Assembly (NCBI RefSeq): GCF_901482605.1
Contig: NZ_LR590481.1
Location: 1,364,001-1,428,000 of the forward strand
Origin: Hathewaya histolytica
Lineage (GTDB): Bacteria; Bacillota; Clostridia; Clostridiales; Clostridiaceae
Direction: 5' to 3'
DNA length: 64,000 bases
Shown: positions 43,470-53,000 of the stretch, in pieces
How positions within the stretch are numbered: the first letter of the stretch is position 1
Layout of the letters: each line of letters opens with the position of its first letter
Position numbers and translations under genes: made by a program
The notes under the pieces: model-generated
Database searches by the model: none
What the model was told of the DNA's origin: nothing
The model's input: only the letters and a program-made list of their open reading frames with translations

Positions 43470-45737
43470 TTAGTCCACATAGTTTAATTCGTTTTGTGTT
43501 ATTAATACGTCTCTTGGTTTGCTTCCATTTCTTCCGGAAATAATTCCTCTTTCTTCCATGCTATCAATAATTCTTGCTGCCCTATTATAACCTATTTTAA
43601 ATTTTCTTTGCAACATAGAAGTAGATGCATAACCATTTTCAACAACAAAATTTATAGCCTCATTTAATAGGTCATCTACATCTTCTTTATTTTCATCTTC
43701 TGATTTTGTTTCTGAAGCTGAATGAATTTGTTCTATTATATCCTCATCATACTCAACTTCATCGATTTGATTTTTTATGAAATTAACTATCTCCTCTACT
43801 TCCTTTTCTGAAATAAATGCTCCTTGGATCCTAAGAGGTTTAGATTCTCCTACAGGATAAAAAAGCATGTCTCCTTTTCCAAGTAGCTTTTCTGCACCAG
43901 ATGTATCTAATATAGTTCTTGAATCTATTTGACTAGATACTGCAAAAGAAATTCTTGAAGGTATATTAGCTTTTATCATTCCTGTAATGACATCTACAGA
44001 AGGTCTTTGAGTTGCAATTACAAGATGCATTCCAGCTGCTCTAGCCATCTGAGCTAATCTTGCTATGTAATCTTCAACATCCTTAGGACAAACCATCATT
44101 AAATCTGCAAGCTCATCTATTATTATTACAATATACGGTAATTTTTCTTCTTCTGATAGGCTTCCTATCATTTGATTATAACCCTCTATGTTTCTAACTC
44201 CATTCTCTGCAAAAAGATTATATCTTCTAGTCATCTCATTTACAGCCCAGTTTAGAGCTCCAGCTGCTTTTTTAGGTTCTGTAACTACAGGAATTAGAAG
44301 ATGAGGTATGCCATTATATATACTCAATTCTACTACTTTTGGATCTACTAAAAGTAAGTTAACTTCTTTTGGTGAATATTTGTAAAGGAGGCTTACTATT
44401 AAAGTATTAATGCATACACTTTTACCAGATCCCGTTGCCCCAGCTACCAATAAATGTGGCATTTTTGATAGATCTGCTACCACAGAATTTCCTCCAATAT
44501 CTTTCCCTAAGGCAAAAGAAATTGATTTGTTTGAGTTTATGTATTCCTTTGATTCAATTATTTCTTTTAAAAATACGGCTGTCAAATCTTGATTTGGAAC
44601 TTCAATTCCAATAGCAGCCTTCCCTGGTATAGGTGCTTCTATACGAATACCTGGTGCAGCTAGGTTTAAAGCTATATCATCAGCTAAGTTTACTATTTTA
44701 CTTACCTTTACACCGGTCTCAGGCTGTATTTCAAATCGTGTTACAGATGGTCCTTTTGTAACTTGAGTAACTTTTGCATTAACACCAAAACTAGCTAATG
44801 TGTCTTGAAGTTTGGTTGCATTACTGAGCAGTTCTTTTTTATCACCTTTTTTTCCCTTTAAAGATATATTTTCTTTTAGCAATCTTAAAGGTGGAGTTAC
44901 ATAATCTATTGAGTCTTTCTTTATTGCATAATTTTTTTCTATTTGAGATGATACATCATCCTCTTTTTCTTTTGCGATTATATCTGTATCTTCCTTACTA
45001 CCCTCTTTACTAGGGTCATCATATGAATTGGTGGTTTTTAGAAAATCCATGACTTTAATTTTATTTGTACATTCTGCATCTACAGCTATACTTGGTTCTA
45101 TATCACCTATATTGTCTATTGTATCATCTACAATTTTTATTTTATCTTTTTTAGATTTTTTTTCTTTGCGTATATTTAAGATACTATCTTTTTTATTGCA
45201 GATAGTTTTTTTAAAATTAAAAATGCCCTCTCCTATAGAAACATCAAATAACATAATAAAAGTTACTATATAAGTACAAATAAAAATAATATATGAACCA
45301 AGTTTTCCTATAAGAGCTTTAAGTGGCCAAACTATAAGATATCCTAAAATTCCACCATGTAAAATATCTTTAGAATCATAAAAGCTAATTAAAACTTCAA
45401 ATAAGTTTCCACGGCTAGAAGAATTATAATTAATCATTTGGATTAACAGAATAGTATTTATAATTCCTAAAATAATAAAATAAAACTTTTCATTAAATTG
45501 TATTTTTCCTTTCTTAATTATAAAACAATTTCCAATGAAAATTAAAATAAATGGTAATACATATGCACCTAGTCCAAAAAAACAAAATAAGATGTTTCTT
45601 ATAAGTTTCCCCACTATTCCTGGAGATGAACTATCAAAGAAAATAGAACATAAACTAAATAGTATAAGAATTCCTATAGTAATTAATATTATTCCCTTTA
45701 CTTCTTTATTACCACTTGTTTTTTTAGTTCTTGCCAA
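43470..45737 (-). CDS. ftsK: DNA translocase FtsK/SpoIIIE
   Basis: A 755-aa membrane-bound DNA pump for chromosome segregation at the division or sporulation septum. The N-terminal ~175 residues have about four to five membrane segments. An acidic/Lys linker runs to about 285. The motor has Walker A VAGATGSGKSVCI at about 429-441 and Walker B IVIIIDELADLM. The C-terminal winged-helix gamma domain (about 690-755) reads KOPS/SRS sequences. Length and the linker fit SpoIIIE as well as FtsK; with only one copy visible the two cannot be told apart. TTG start with GGAGGTG nine bases upstream. Confidence 0.94.
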   Translation of the reverse strand: MARTKKTSGNKEVKGIILITIGILILFSLCSIFFDSSSPGIVGKLIRNILFCFFGLGAYVLPFILIFIGNCFIIKKGKIQFNEKFYFIILGIINTILLIQMINYNSSSRGNLFEVLISFYDSKDILHGGILGYLIVWPLKALIGKLGSYIIFICTYIVTFIMLFDVSIGEGIFNFKKTICNKKDSILNIRKEKKSKKDKIKIVDDTIDNIGDIEPSIAVDAECTNKIKVMDFLKTTNSYDDPSKEGSKEDTDIIAKEKEDDVSSQIEKNYAIKKDSIDYVTPPLRLLKENISLKGKKGDKKELLSNATKLQDTLASFGVNAKVTQVTKGPSVTRFEIQPETGVKVSKIVNLADDIALNLAAPGIRIEAPIPGKAAIGIEVPNQDLTAVFLKEIIESKEYINSNKSISFALGKDIGGNSVVADLSKMPHLLVAGATGSGKSVCINTLIVSLLYKYSPKEVNLLLVDPKVVELSIYNGIPHLLIPVVTEPKKAAGALNWAVNEMTRRYNLFAENGVRNIEGYNQMIGSLSEEEKLPYIVIIIDELADLMMVCPKDVEDYIARLAQMARAAGMHLVIATQRPSVDVITGMIKANIPSRISFAVSSQIDSRTILDTSGAEKLLGKGDMLFYPVGESKPLRIQGAFISEKEVEEIVNFIKNQIDEVEYDEDIIEQIHSASETKSEDENKEDVDDLLNEAINFVVENGYASTSMLQRKFKIGYNRAARIIDSMEERGIISGRNGSKPRDVLITQNELNYVD

Positions 45738-45788
45738 AAAAAATCACCTCCATTTTTATTATTTCTACACTAATGATATATTTCCTTT

Positions 45789-45823
45789 AAAAAAGAATCA
45801 TAGTTTAACTATGATTCTTTTTT
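45789..45823. terminator. Terminator between tepA-like gene and ftsK
   Basis: A 16-17-bp stem (AAAAAAGAATCATAGT with its complement) with a tiny loop and T runs on both strands overlaps the stop codon of the upstream ClpP-like gene and separates it from ftsK. Confidence 0.8.
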
Positions 45824-46503
45824 ACTAGTTCATTTAGTTTTTCTAAAGCTTCCTTAATTCCACCCACTTCATCAATAAGCCCATAGTCTACTGCTTGTTT
45901 TCCAATTAATATAGTTCCCATATCATTTAAAAGGTCCTTAGTCTCTAACATTAACTTATTTAAAGACTCCTTTTTAATATTTGATGTTCTAACTATAAAG
46001 TCTGAAATTCTTTCTTGCATTTTATTAAAGTATTCAAAGGTTTGTGGTACACCTATAACTAGACCATTCATTCTTATAGGATGAATTATCATAGTTGCAG
46101 AAGGAGAAATAAATGAATATGAAGCAGCAGTAGCAAGTGGAACTCCTATAGAATGTCCTCCACCAATAACAAGGGAAACTGTAGGTTTACTCAAACTTCT
46201 AATCATCTCTGATATAGCAAGCCCAGCCTCAACATCTCCGCCTACTGTATTTAATACTGTCAAAATACCTTTTACATTATTATCTCTTTCCATAGATATG
46301 AGTAATGGAATTATATGCTCATACTTAGTGGTTTTAGTTTGAGGATTTTGTGCCATATGTCCTTCTATTTGACCTATTATTGGTACTACTTGAATACTAT
46401 CATCTACCTTTGAAATATTAGTTAATCCCAATTCTTTAATATTTTCTCGCATATCTTCGCCTTGAGTTTCTTCTTCTTTTGAACTATTTCTTAAATCTAT
46501 CAT
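45805..46503 (-). CDS. ClpP-family serine protease, TepA-like
   Basis: A 232-aa ClpP-fold peptidase of the TepA (translocation-enhancing protein) group. The nucleophile is Ser118 in IGGGHSIGVPLATAA and the histidine His141 in TMIIHPIRM; NTVGGDVEAGLAI (about 85-97) lines the oxyanion region. The position just upstream of ftsK/spoIIIE matches B. subtilis tepA. Role: probably peptide clearance near the membrane, inferred from family. The frame opens to 46557, but TAGGAGGA eight bases before the ATG at 46503 fixes the start. Acidic N-terminus, no signal peptide. Confidence 0.85.
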   Translation of the reverse strand: MIDLRNSSKEEETQGEDMRENIKELGLTNISKVDDSIQVVPIIGQIEGHMAQNPQTKTTKYEHIIPLLISMERDNNVKGILTVLNTVGGDVEAGLAISEMIRSLSKPTVSLVIGGGHSIGVPLATAASYSFISPSATMIIHPIRMNGLVIGVPQTFEYFNKMQERISDFIVRTSNIKKESLNKLMLETKDLLNDMGTILIGKQAVDYGLIDEVGGIKEALEKLNELVKKNHS

Positions 46504-46563
46504 GTATATTCCTCCTAACTCAAAATTAGTGTTTGCTTTAAGAGGATTTTTATACAAAAGGTA

Positions 46564-47748
46564 TTATAATTTAAACTCTTCATGCAGAGATTTTATTGCA
46601 TTCTTAACATCATCTTCTCTCACTAGGCACCATATAGTCATGTGAGAATCTGCAGTTTGAAGTACTTCAACTTTTTTTCTTGTAAGTGCTGTTAATATTC
46701 TTGCCATAACTCCAGGTTTTCCCTTCATGCCTGAACCTATTATAGAAATTTTACTACATCTGTCTATAATTTCATATTGAAGTTTAAAGTTATTTATTAT
46801 ACTCTCTGTTTTATCTTTATATTCTTGATCCACTGTAAATATCTTCTCTTTTGGAAATACATTTATAAGATCTAAACTTATATTATTTTCAGCGAAAGTG
46901 TCAAATAGTTTAAAATAATTTTCATTACAACATTTAACTCTAAATTGGGTCCTTCCATTAATATTAGTTATACCTGTTACAACCTTATTTAAATCAGGTT
47001 GATAGAAATCTCCAATTAAGGTTCCTTCGCTTTCACTCATTGTATTTTTTATTAAAAGTGGTATTCCATTTTTCTTAGCTATTTCTACCGCACGAGGATG
47101 AATAACTTTTGCACCCTGTTCTGCAAACTGGAATATTTCTTCATAGTTTATTTCCTTTATTAAAGAGGCTTCAGGAACTATTCTAGGGTCAGTTGTCATA
47201 ATACCATCAACATCTGTATATATAACTACCTTATCGGCTTTTAATGCAGCCCCAAGTAAAGCTGCAGTTACATCACTTCCGCCTCTACCTATTGTAGTTA
47301 TAAAACCATCTTTAGTTATACCTTGAAATCCAGCTACTACTGGAATTTTTCCATCTTTAATAATATCTAAAATTTTATTTTTATCAACATCTAATATATT
47401 AGCATTATTATAATTATTATCTGTTATGATTCCGGCTTGTCCTCCTGATAGGGGTAACGCTTCAATTCCTACATTAAAAAGTTCATTACACATAACTACC
47501 GTGCTAATTATTTCGCCACAACTCATTATAGTATCTAATGCTTGTAAATTTTTATTTTTAAATTCTTTGGTTATTAGCGATATTAGAGTATCTGTTGCAT
47601 AGGGTGATCCTATTCTCCCCATTGCAGATACTACTACTATAGGAATATATCCTTCTTTTATTGCACCTTTTATTTTTTCTACAGTTTTTTTTCTTCTAAC
47701 CTCGGTAGATACGGAGGTTCCTCCAAACTTTTGTATAATTAGCTTCAT
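46564..47748 (-). CDS. dapG: Aspartate kinase
   Basis: A 394-aa aspartokinase, first step of the lysine/diaminopimelate, threonine and methionine pathways. KFGGTSV is at residues 7-13; GRGGSDVTAALLG (about 154-166) and DVDGIMTTDPRIV (about 179-191) are kinase blocks. Two ACT domains form the C-terminal third (GITNINGRTQFRV and GSGMKGKPGVMARIL), which bind the end-product inhibitor. In B. subtilis dapG occupies the same neighbourhood with asd and dapA, which are absent here. AGGTGATA lies before the ATG. Confidence 0.93.
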   Translation of the reverse strand: MKLIIQKFGGTSVSTEVRRKKTVEKIKGAIKEGYIPIVVVSAMGRIGSPYATDTLISLITKEFKNKNLQALDTIMSCGEIISTVVMCNELFNVGIEALPLSGGQAGIITDNNYNNANILDVDKNKILDIIKDGKIPVVAGFQGITKDGFITTIGRGGSDVTAALLGAALKADKVVIYTDVDGIMTTDPRIVPEASLIKEINYEEIFQFAEQGAKVIHPRAVEIAKKNGIPLLIKNTMSESEGTLIGDFYQPDLNKVVTGITNINGRTQFRVKCCNENYFKLFDTFAENNISLDLINVFPKEKIFTVDQEYKDKTESIINNFKLQYEIIDRCSKISIIGSGMKGKPGVMARILTALTRKKVEVLQTADSHMTIWCLVREDDVKNAIKSLHEEFKL

Positions 47749-47763
47749 TATATCACCTACTAT

Positions 47764-48024
47764 TTACTTATTGTATTCTCGCTCCATGTCAATTATTATA
47801 GTTTTTGATCCTATTTTTTTTACACAATCCCATGATACCTCAAAAAAATCATTTTTAGAAAAAAGACTAAAACTATTCTTAGAATTGTTTAATAATAATA
47901 ATTTTAAATTGCCTTCCTCATCTATTGCAACATCATTATTCCCCAAAAAACTATATTTATCACCATCATTTATATTAATTATTTCATATCTCTCCATTTC
48001 ACTAAAAAATTTATTATTATCCAT
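47764..48024 (-). CDS. YlmC/YmxH-family PRC-barrel protein
   Basis: An 86-aa protein of the YlmC/YmxH sporulation family with a PRC-barrel-like fold: ERYEIININDGDKYSFLGNNDVAIDEEGNLKLLLL (about residues 11-45) and SWDCVKKIGSKTIIID (about 64-79). In spore formers this family is often made in the mother cell, but its role is unknown. AAGGAGGAG lies seven bases before the ATG. It is placed between the M16 protease and dapG, the same order as ymxG-ymxH in B. subtilis. Confidence 0.82.
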   Translation of the reverse strand: MDNNKFFSEMERYEIININDGDKYSFLGNNDVAIDEEGNLKLLLLNNSKNSFSLFSKNDFFEVSWDCVKKIGSKTIIIDMEREYNK

Positions 48025-48098
48025 AATATACTCCTCCTTATTATATTCTTTAAATTTTATGAATTAAAAAGGCGGAGTATACCTTTGTATATTATATA

Positions 48099-49367
48099 TT
48101 ATATATTTTCTATTTTAAATGGAAGAGATTTTTTTACTTTTTCATAATCTTTACTCAAAAATGCACCATTAATAATTCCTTTTCTAAAAGTCTCATTTAG
48201 AACCTTATCTATTACTACAGAGTTAATTCCATCTATTTTATTTAGTATATCCTCTGGAGTTTTTATTTCATTTAAAATCAAACATGACTTTCCATTGCTA
48301 AACATCCTATTAGTGGTACTTTCTAGTGCTAATATATAATTACCCTTTAATTGTTCCTTTGCTTTTTTTAATTTACTCTCAGATAGATTTTCTTTTGAAA
48401 ATTCATAAAGTTCCTTTTCAATTTCTTTGTAAGCTTCTTTTATATACTCTGAATTTAAGGCAGTATATATATTTACAACACCTGTATTTATTAGAGAAGA
48501 ACTATATCCATATATCGTATAACACAAACTTAACTCTTCTCTTATTTTTTGAAATAAATTTGAAGACGCTCCACCAGCAAATAAGTTTGTAAGAAGATTT
48601 AATGCATACATATCTTCGTGTCCTGTAGGAAGTCCATGGATTCCTAAACTAAAGTGGGTTTGTTCCACGTCTTTATGTCTAAATACATTGTTATTTAGTA
48701 TTTTAGGTGTAGTATAATTACTCTTTTTACTTGTAGAACTCTCCCAATTGCCAAAAAATTTTTCTATTACATTATATATAGTATCTGTTTTAAAGTTACC
48801 ACATATAGATATTACAGCATTCTCTGGAACATAATATTTTTTAAAATAATCTAGAATATGTTCTCTACTAAGCCTGTTTAAACTATTATAAGTACCTAAA
48901 ATAGGCATTGAAATAGGATCTTCTCCCCATATAGCTACATTATGTATATCAGATAATACTTCCTCTGGGCTATCTTCACTCATCTTAATTTCTTCAAATA
49001 TAACTTTCTTTTCTTTCTCAATATCTTCTGCATCAAATTTACTATTTAATAACATATCTGCTAAAACATCTAGACATAATTCAAGATGATTATCTAAAGC
49101 TTTTGTATAAAAGCAAGTAACTTCTTTACTTGTAAAAGCATTTATTTGACCACCGATATCTTCTATGGTTTCGACTATTTCCTTGGATGTTCTATTATAT
49201 GTCCCCTTAAAGAGCATATGTTCTATAAAATGAGATACACCACTATTTGTGATATTTTCATTTCTTGAACCATTTTCTATCCATAATCCAATACTTATAG
49301 ATTTTACATAACTTATATTTTCTAATACTACTCGTAGGCCATTTTTTAAAGTAATAACTTCATACAT
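48099..49367 (-). CDS. M16-family zinc peptidase, YmxG/MlpA type
   Basis: A 422-aa insulinase-like peptidase. The inverted zinc motif HxxEH is His46-Phe-Ile-Glu49-His50 in GVSHFIEHMLFKGT, with the distal Glu in VIFEEIKMS (about 123-130). Two M16 halves are present, the second without the motif. It is cytosolic by sequence (no signal peptide). In Bacillus this gene lies next to pnp, as here. AGAGGTGAT lies before the ATG. Confidence 0.92.
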   Translation of the reverse strand: MYEVITLKNGLRVVLENISYVKSISIGLWIENGSRNENITNSGVSHFIEHMLFKGTYNRTSKEIVETIEDIGGQINAFTSKEVTCFYTKALDNHLELCLDVLADMLLNSKFDAEDIEKEKKVIFEEIKMSEDSPEEVLSDIHNVAIWGEDPISMPILGTYNSLNRLSREHILDYFKKYYVPENAVISICGNFKTDTIYNVIEKFFGNWESSTSKKSNYTTPKILNNNVFRHKDVEQTHFSLGIHGLPTGHEDMYALNLLTNLFAGGASSNLFQKIREELSLCYTIYGYSSSLINTGVVNIYTALNSEYIKEAYKEIEKELYEFSKENLSESKLKKAKEQLKGNYILALESTTNRMFSNGKSCLILNEIKTPEDILNKIDGINSVVIDKVLNETFRKGIINGAFLSKDYEKVKKSLPFKIENI

Positions 49368-49414
49368 AAAATCACCTCTAAGATATTCTAATATTTATTT
49401 ATGATAAAAATAAA

Positions 49415-49436
49415 AAGGCATTTTTATTATGCCCTT
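49415..49436 (-). terminator. Terminator of pnp
   Basis: On the minus strand AAGGGCAT pairs with ATGCCTT with one bulged G, followed by TTTATTTTT, about 20 bases after the pnp stop. Confidence 0.65.
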
Positions 49437-49457
49437 CTAAATTATAATTATTATATT

Positions 49458-51554
49458 TTACTTTTCTTCAGGATTTTCCATAGCATCTTTTCTTGAAAGA
49501 TTTATTCTTCCCTGACTATCAATTTCCACTACTTTAACTAGGATTTCATCTCCTACAGATACTATGTCTTCAACTTTATTTACTCTTTTATTGTCAAGCT
49601 TAGATATATGAACTAAGCCTTCCTTATTAGGAAGTATTTCTACAAAAGCTCCAAAAGCAGCTATTTTAATAACTTTTCCTAAATAAACTTCTCCTTGCTT
49701 AACATCCTTTGTTATGGTTTCAATGATTTTGAAAGCTTTGTTTGCAGCTTCCATATCGCTTGACATTATAACAATTGTACCATCATCGTTAGTATCAATA
49801 GTAACATTTGTTTCAGCTATAATTTTTTTAATTGTTTTTCCGCCTGCTCCAATAACATCTCTTATTTTTTCAGGATCAACCTTCATAGTTAACATTCTTG
49901 GTGCATATGGTGAAAGTTCATTCCTAGCTTCTGGTATACATTCTTTAATCTTTTCTAAAATGTGTAGCCTAGCTTTTTTTGCTCCATAAATAGCATCATG
50001 AATAACTTTTTCTGATAATCCCTCTATCTTAGTGTCTACCTGTATTGAAGTTATACCCTCTTCTGTTCCCGCCACTTTAAAATCCATATCACCAAAGAAA
50101 TCTTCCAAGCCTTGAATATCTGTTAAGACTTTTTCTTCTGTTAAATCTTCGTTAGTTATAAGTCCCATAGCTATACCAGCTGCTGGTCTTTTAATTGGTA
50201 CACCTGCATCTAATAATGCTAAAGTACTTCCACAAACACTAGCTTGAGATGTAGATCCATTTGAACTTAAAACTTCAGATACTAATCTAATTGTATAAGG
50301 AAATTCTTCTTCTGATGGAATTAGAGGCTCTAATGCTCTTTCAGCTAAAGCTCCATGCCCTATTTCCCTTCTTCCTGGACCTCTTAATGGTCTAACCTCT
50401 CCAACGCTATAAGCTGGGAAGTTATAGTGATGCATGTACCTTTTAGAACTTTCTTCTCCAAGTCCATCAATTATCTGAACATCTCCTAAGGCACCTAAAG
50501 TTGCTACTGTCATAACTTGAGTTAGGCCTCTTCTAAATAAGCCAGTTCCGTGAGTACGTGGTAATATTTTAACGTCGCATTCTATTTGCCTAATTTCATT
50601 AAAGCTCCTACCATCTGGTCTTCTATTATCATTTAAAAGCATATTTCTAACAACTTCTTTTTGAATCCTATATGTGATTTCACCTATATCAGAAGAATTT
50701 TCATCATATCTCTCTGCAAAATATTCTTGTATTTTAACCTTCACTTCATCCATAGCAAGATTTCTCTGATCTTTATCAGTAATATACATTGCTTCTTTAA
50801 TTATATCAAAAGCAAAGTCTCTAACTTCTTTTTCTATATCTTCAGATGGAGAATATAGAGAAGGTTGTAATTTTTCTTTACCAAATAACTTCATTGCTTC
50901 CTTTTGAAATTTAACTATTTCTTGACAATGTTTAAATCCAAAGTTTATTGCAGCTATCATAGTTTCTTCGTCTACTTCATTAGCACCTGCTTCTATCATC
51001 ATTACTCTTTTCTCTGTGGCACTAACTACTAAATGAAGTTCACTCTTTTCTCTTTGCTCTGTTGTTGGATTTAATATAAACTCTCCGTCAATTAAACCTA
51101 CAAGCACATTTCCTACTGGAATTGTAAATGGTAGGGATGACAAGCAAAGTGCTGTTGACGCACCATTCATAGCTAATATTTCTGGTGAATTATCCTGTTC
51201 TACAGATAAAACAGTACATACTACTTGAACATCGTTTCTATACCCCTTTGGGAAAAGTGGCCTAATTGGTCTGTCAATTGCTCTTGCACTTAAAATTGCC
51301 TTCTCAGAAGGTCTTCCTTCCCTTTTTATAAAACCACCTGGGATTTTTCCAACAGCATAGAGTCTTTCCTCATATTCTACACTAAGAGGAAAGAAATCAA
51401 TACCTTCCCTTGGTTCCTTAGATCCATTTACGTTTACCATTATAACTGTGTCACCATAACTTATAAAAACAGCAGAATCAGATAGCATTCCTACTCTTCC
51501 AGATTCTACTTTAAGTTTTCTACCACCTAAATCCACTTCATGTATATGACTCAT
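49458..51554 (-). CDS. pnp: Polyribonucleotide nucleotidyltransferase
   Basis: A 698-aa PNPase, a phosphorolytic 3'-5' exoribonuclease. Two RNase PH domains lie at about 5-225 and 300-535 (the second has [18 protein letters not shown] and [12 protein letters not shown]), followed by a KH domain ([15 protein letters not shown], about 555-570) and an S1 domain to about 690. The frame opens to 51575, but GGAGGT six bases before the ATG at 51554 and the family start [14 protein letters not shown] fix the start. It follows rpsO with a terminator between, as in most bacteria. Confidence 0.97.
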   Translation of the reverse strand: MSHIHEVDLGGRKLKVESGRVGMLSDSAVFISYGDTVIMVNVNGSKEPREGIDFFPLSVEYEERLYAVGKIPGGFIKREGRPSEKAILSARAIDRPIRPLFPKGYRNDVQVVCTVLSVEQDNSPEILAMNGASTALCLSSLPFTIPVGNVLVGLIDGEFILNPTTEQREKSELHLVVSATEKRVMMIEAGANEVDEETMIAAINFGFKHCQEIVKFQKEAMKLFGKEKLQPSLYSPSEDIEKEVRDFAFDIIKEAMYITDKDQRNLAMDEVKVKIQEYFAERYDENSSDIGEITYRIQKEVVRNMLLNDNRRPDGRSFNEIRQIECDVKILPRTHGTGLFRRGLTQVMTVATLGALGDVQIIDGLGEESSKRYMHHYNFPAYSVGEVRPLRGPGRREIGHGALAERALEPLIPSEEEFPYTIRLVSEVLSSNGSTSQASVCGSTLALLDAGVPIKRPAAGIAMGLITNEDLTEEKVLTDIQGLEDFFGDMDFKVAGTEEGITSIQVDTKIEGLSEKVIHDAIYGAKKARLHILEKIKECIPEARNELSPYAPRMLTMKVDPEKIRDVIGAGGKTIKKIIAETNVTIDTNDDGTIVIMSSDMEAANKAFKIIETITKDVKQGEVYLGKVIKIAAFGAFVEILPNKEGLVHISKLDNKRVNKVEDIVSVGDEILVKVVEIDSQGRINLSRKDAMENPEEK

Positions 51555-51632
51555 TGGCATACCTCCAAAAAACAAAATATATTATTATCTTATCTAATAA
51601 ATTAAATTTAATTCCTTTTAAAAATTTTTTTT

Positions 51633-51667
51633 AAAATAATAGAGCGGCTAAGCCGCTCTATTATTTT
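51633..51667 (-). terminator. Terminator of rpsO
   Basis: A 16-bp stem (AAAATAATAGAGCGGC / GCCGCTCTATTATTTT) with a 3-base loop ends in T runs, between rpsO and pnp. Partial read-through would couple the two genes. Confidence 0.85.
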
Positions 51668-51930
51668 TATTTTCTTAAACCTAATTTTCCGATTATTGCA
51701 CGGTATCTTTCAACATCTTGTTTCATAAGATAGTTTAAGAAACCTCTTCTTTGACCAACCATCATTAAAAGACCTCTTCTTGAGTGAAAATCTTTTTTAT
51801 GAGATTTTAGATGCTCATTTAAATGATTAATTCTGTGAGTTAAAAGTGCAATTTGAACTTCTGGAGAACCTGTATCTCCTTCATGTTTACCGAATTGTTT
51901 AATTATTTGTTCTTTAGTTGCCTTATCCAT
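51667..51930 (-). CDS. rpsO: 30S ribosomal protein S15
   Basis: An 87-aa S15, which binds 16S rRNA helices 20-22 early in 30S assembly. The whole sequence matches the family: [52 protein letters not shown] (about 19-70). The start ATG at 51930 has TTGGAGGTG eight bases upstream; the frame opens further to 52005 but that part is 5'-leader. A TTTACA-17-TATAAT promoter and a structured leader precede it, as expected if S15 represses its own translation. Confidence 0.97.
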   Translation of the reverse strand: MDKATKEQIIKQFGKHEGDTGSPEVQIALLTHRINHLNEHLKSHKKDFHSRRGLLMMVGQRRGFLNYLMKQDVERYRAIIGKLGLRK

Positions 51931-51944
51931 TAAAAACACCTCCA

Positions 51945-52003
51945 AAAAATATCCCCTTAATCCAAGAAACCGTTGGCAAATCGTTAATCTTAGTATAAGG
52001 TTC
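51945..52003 (-). ncRNA. Structured rpsO leader, possible S15-binding element
   Basis: The leader between the promoter and rpsO folds on paper: CCTTA pairs with TAAGG, CTAAGA with TCTTGG (one G-U), and AAC with GTT above, stacked as one long arm ending just before the ribosome site. Autoregulatory S15 leaders are known in several bacterial groups; this call is inference. Confidence 0.5.
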
Positions 52004-52009
52004 ACAACA

Positions 52010-52038
52010 ATTATAGCAAATAAACATTTAATTGTAAA
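52010..52038 (-). promoter_or_regulatory. Promoter of rpsO
   Basis: On the minus strand TTTACA (52033-52038), 17 bases and TATAAT (52010-52015) lie about 80 bases before rpsO, in the gap after ribF. Confidence 0.75.
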
Positions 52039-52059
52039 TTATTTTATTTTTTTATTTAC

Positions 52060-52983
52060 TTATAAACATAATTTTCTTTTTTCAGCATAAACTTTATCCT
52101 TCTTTAGAACTTCAATAAGTTCATTTAAGGAATCAAATTTTTCTTCATCTCTTATTCGTTCTAAAAAATATACTATAACATCTTCACCATATATTTCTTT
52201 ATTGAAATCTAATATATATGTCTCAATACTCAAAACTTTACCATTTACTGTAGGATTATATCCTACATCAGTAATTCCCTTAAATATTCTATTGCTATAT
52301 TTTACTGCTGTATAATATACACCTGTTTTAGGTAATATCTTGTTTTGGTTAAATCTTAGGTTTATAGTTGGAAATCCTAACTTTCTTCCAAGTTTTTTTC
52401 CTTCTACTACTGTTCCTTCTATGGCGAATGGTCTACTTAGAAGAATTCTAGCTCTATCTACTTTACCATTACTAATTAAGTTTCTAATATTAGTGCTACT
52501 AATTAAGTTTCCCTCATATTCTATAGGTTCACATATGAAAACTTGAAAATTATATTTTTTACTCAAAATCTTTAAAAGCTCTATATTTCCTTCATTTTTG
52601 TACCCAAATTTATAGTTAAAGCCTACTACTATACCTTTAACATTGTAACATTTAACTAATTTTTCAACGAATTCTTTTGCTTTTATTTTCATATACTCTT
52701 TACTAAATTGGACAAAGTTCAATATATCTATACCCTCTTGCCTTAATATTTCAACTTTTTCCTCATTATTTTGGATAAGCTTAGGCATTTTATCCTTATT
52801 TATAATACTCATAGGATGATTTTTAAAAGTATATATCATGCTCTTACAATTATTTTCTCTTGCCAATTTTACCGTTTTTCTAACGAGGTTTAAGTGCCCT
52901 CTATGTATTCCATCAAAACTCCCTAAGGCAATATAAGTAAACTCTGAAAGCTTTTCTTTAAAGTTATCTTCTATAATTCTCAT
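52060..52983 (-). CDS. ribF: Bifunctional riboflavin kinase/FAD synthetase
   Basis: A 307-aa enzyme making FMN from riboflavin and FAD from FMN. The N-terminal FAD-synthetase half has the nucleotidyl-transferase motif GSFDGIHRGHLNLV (about residues 21-34), VVGFNYKFGYKNEGN and ISSTNIRNLISNG (about 162-174). The C-terminal kinase half has EGKKLGRKLGFPTINL (about 195-210) and NPTV. It is the last gene of the rimP-ribF run, 17 bases after truB. ATG start. Confidence 0.95.
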   Translation of the reverse strand: MRIIEDNFKEKLSEFTYIALGSFDGIHRGHLNLVRKTVKLARENNCKSMIYTFKNHPMSIINKDKMPKLIQNNEEKVEILRQEGIDILNFVQFSKEYMKIKAKEFVEKLVKCYNVKGIVVGFNYKFGYKNEGNIELLKILSKKYNFQVFICEPIEYEGNLISSTNIRNLISNGKVDRARILLSRPFAIEGTVVEGKKLGRKLGFPTINLRFNQNKILPKTGVYYTAVKYSNRIFKGITDVGYNPTVNGKVLSIETYILDFNKEIYGEDVIVYFLERIRDEEKFDSLNELIEVLKKDKVYAEKRKLCL

Positions 52984-53000
52984 TATACTACCCCTATTTC

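Noticed and set aside
49714-49989. Long open frames opposite pnp, infB, polC and other genes
   Set aside because: They are antisense to well-conserved coding regions, have no ribosome sites, and encode low-complexity hydrophobic strings.
51931-52005. N-terminal extension of S15
   Set aside because: The extra 25 codons correspond to the leader; the ribosome site and family length point to the ATG at 51930.
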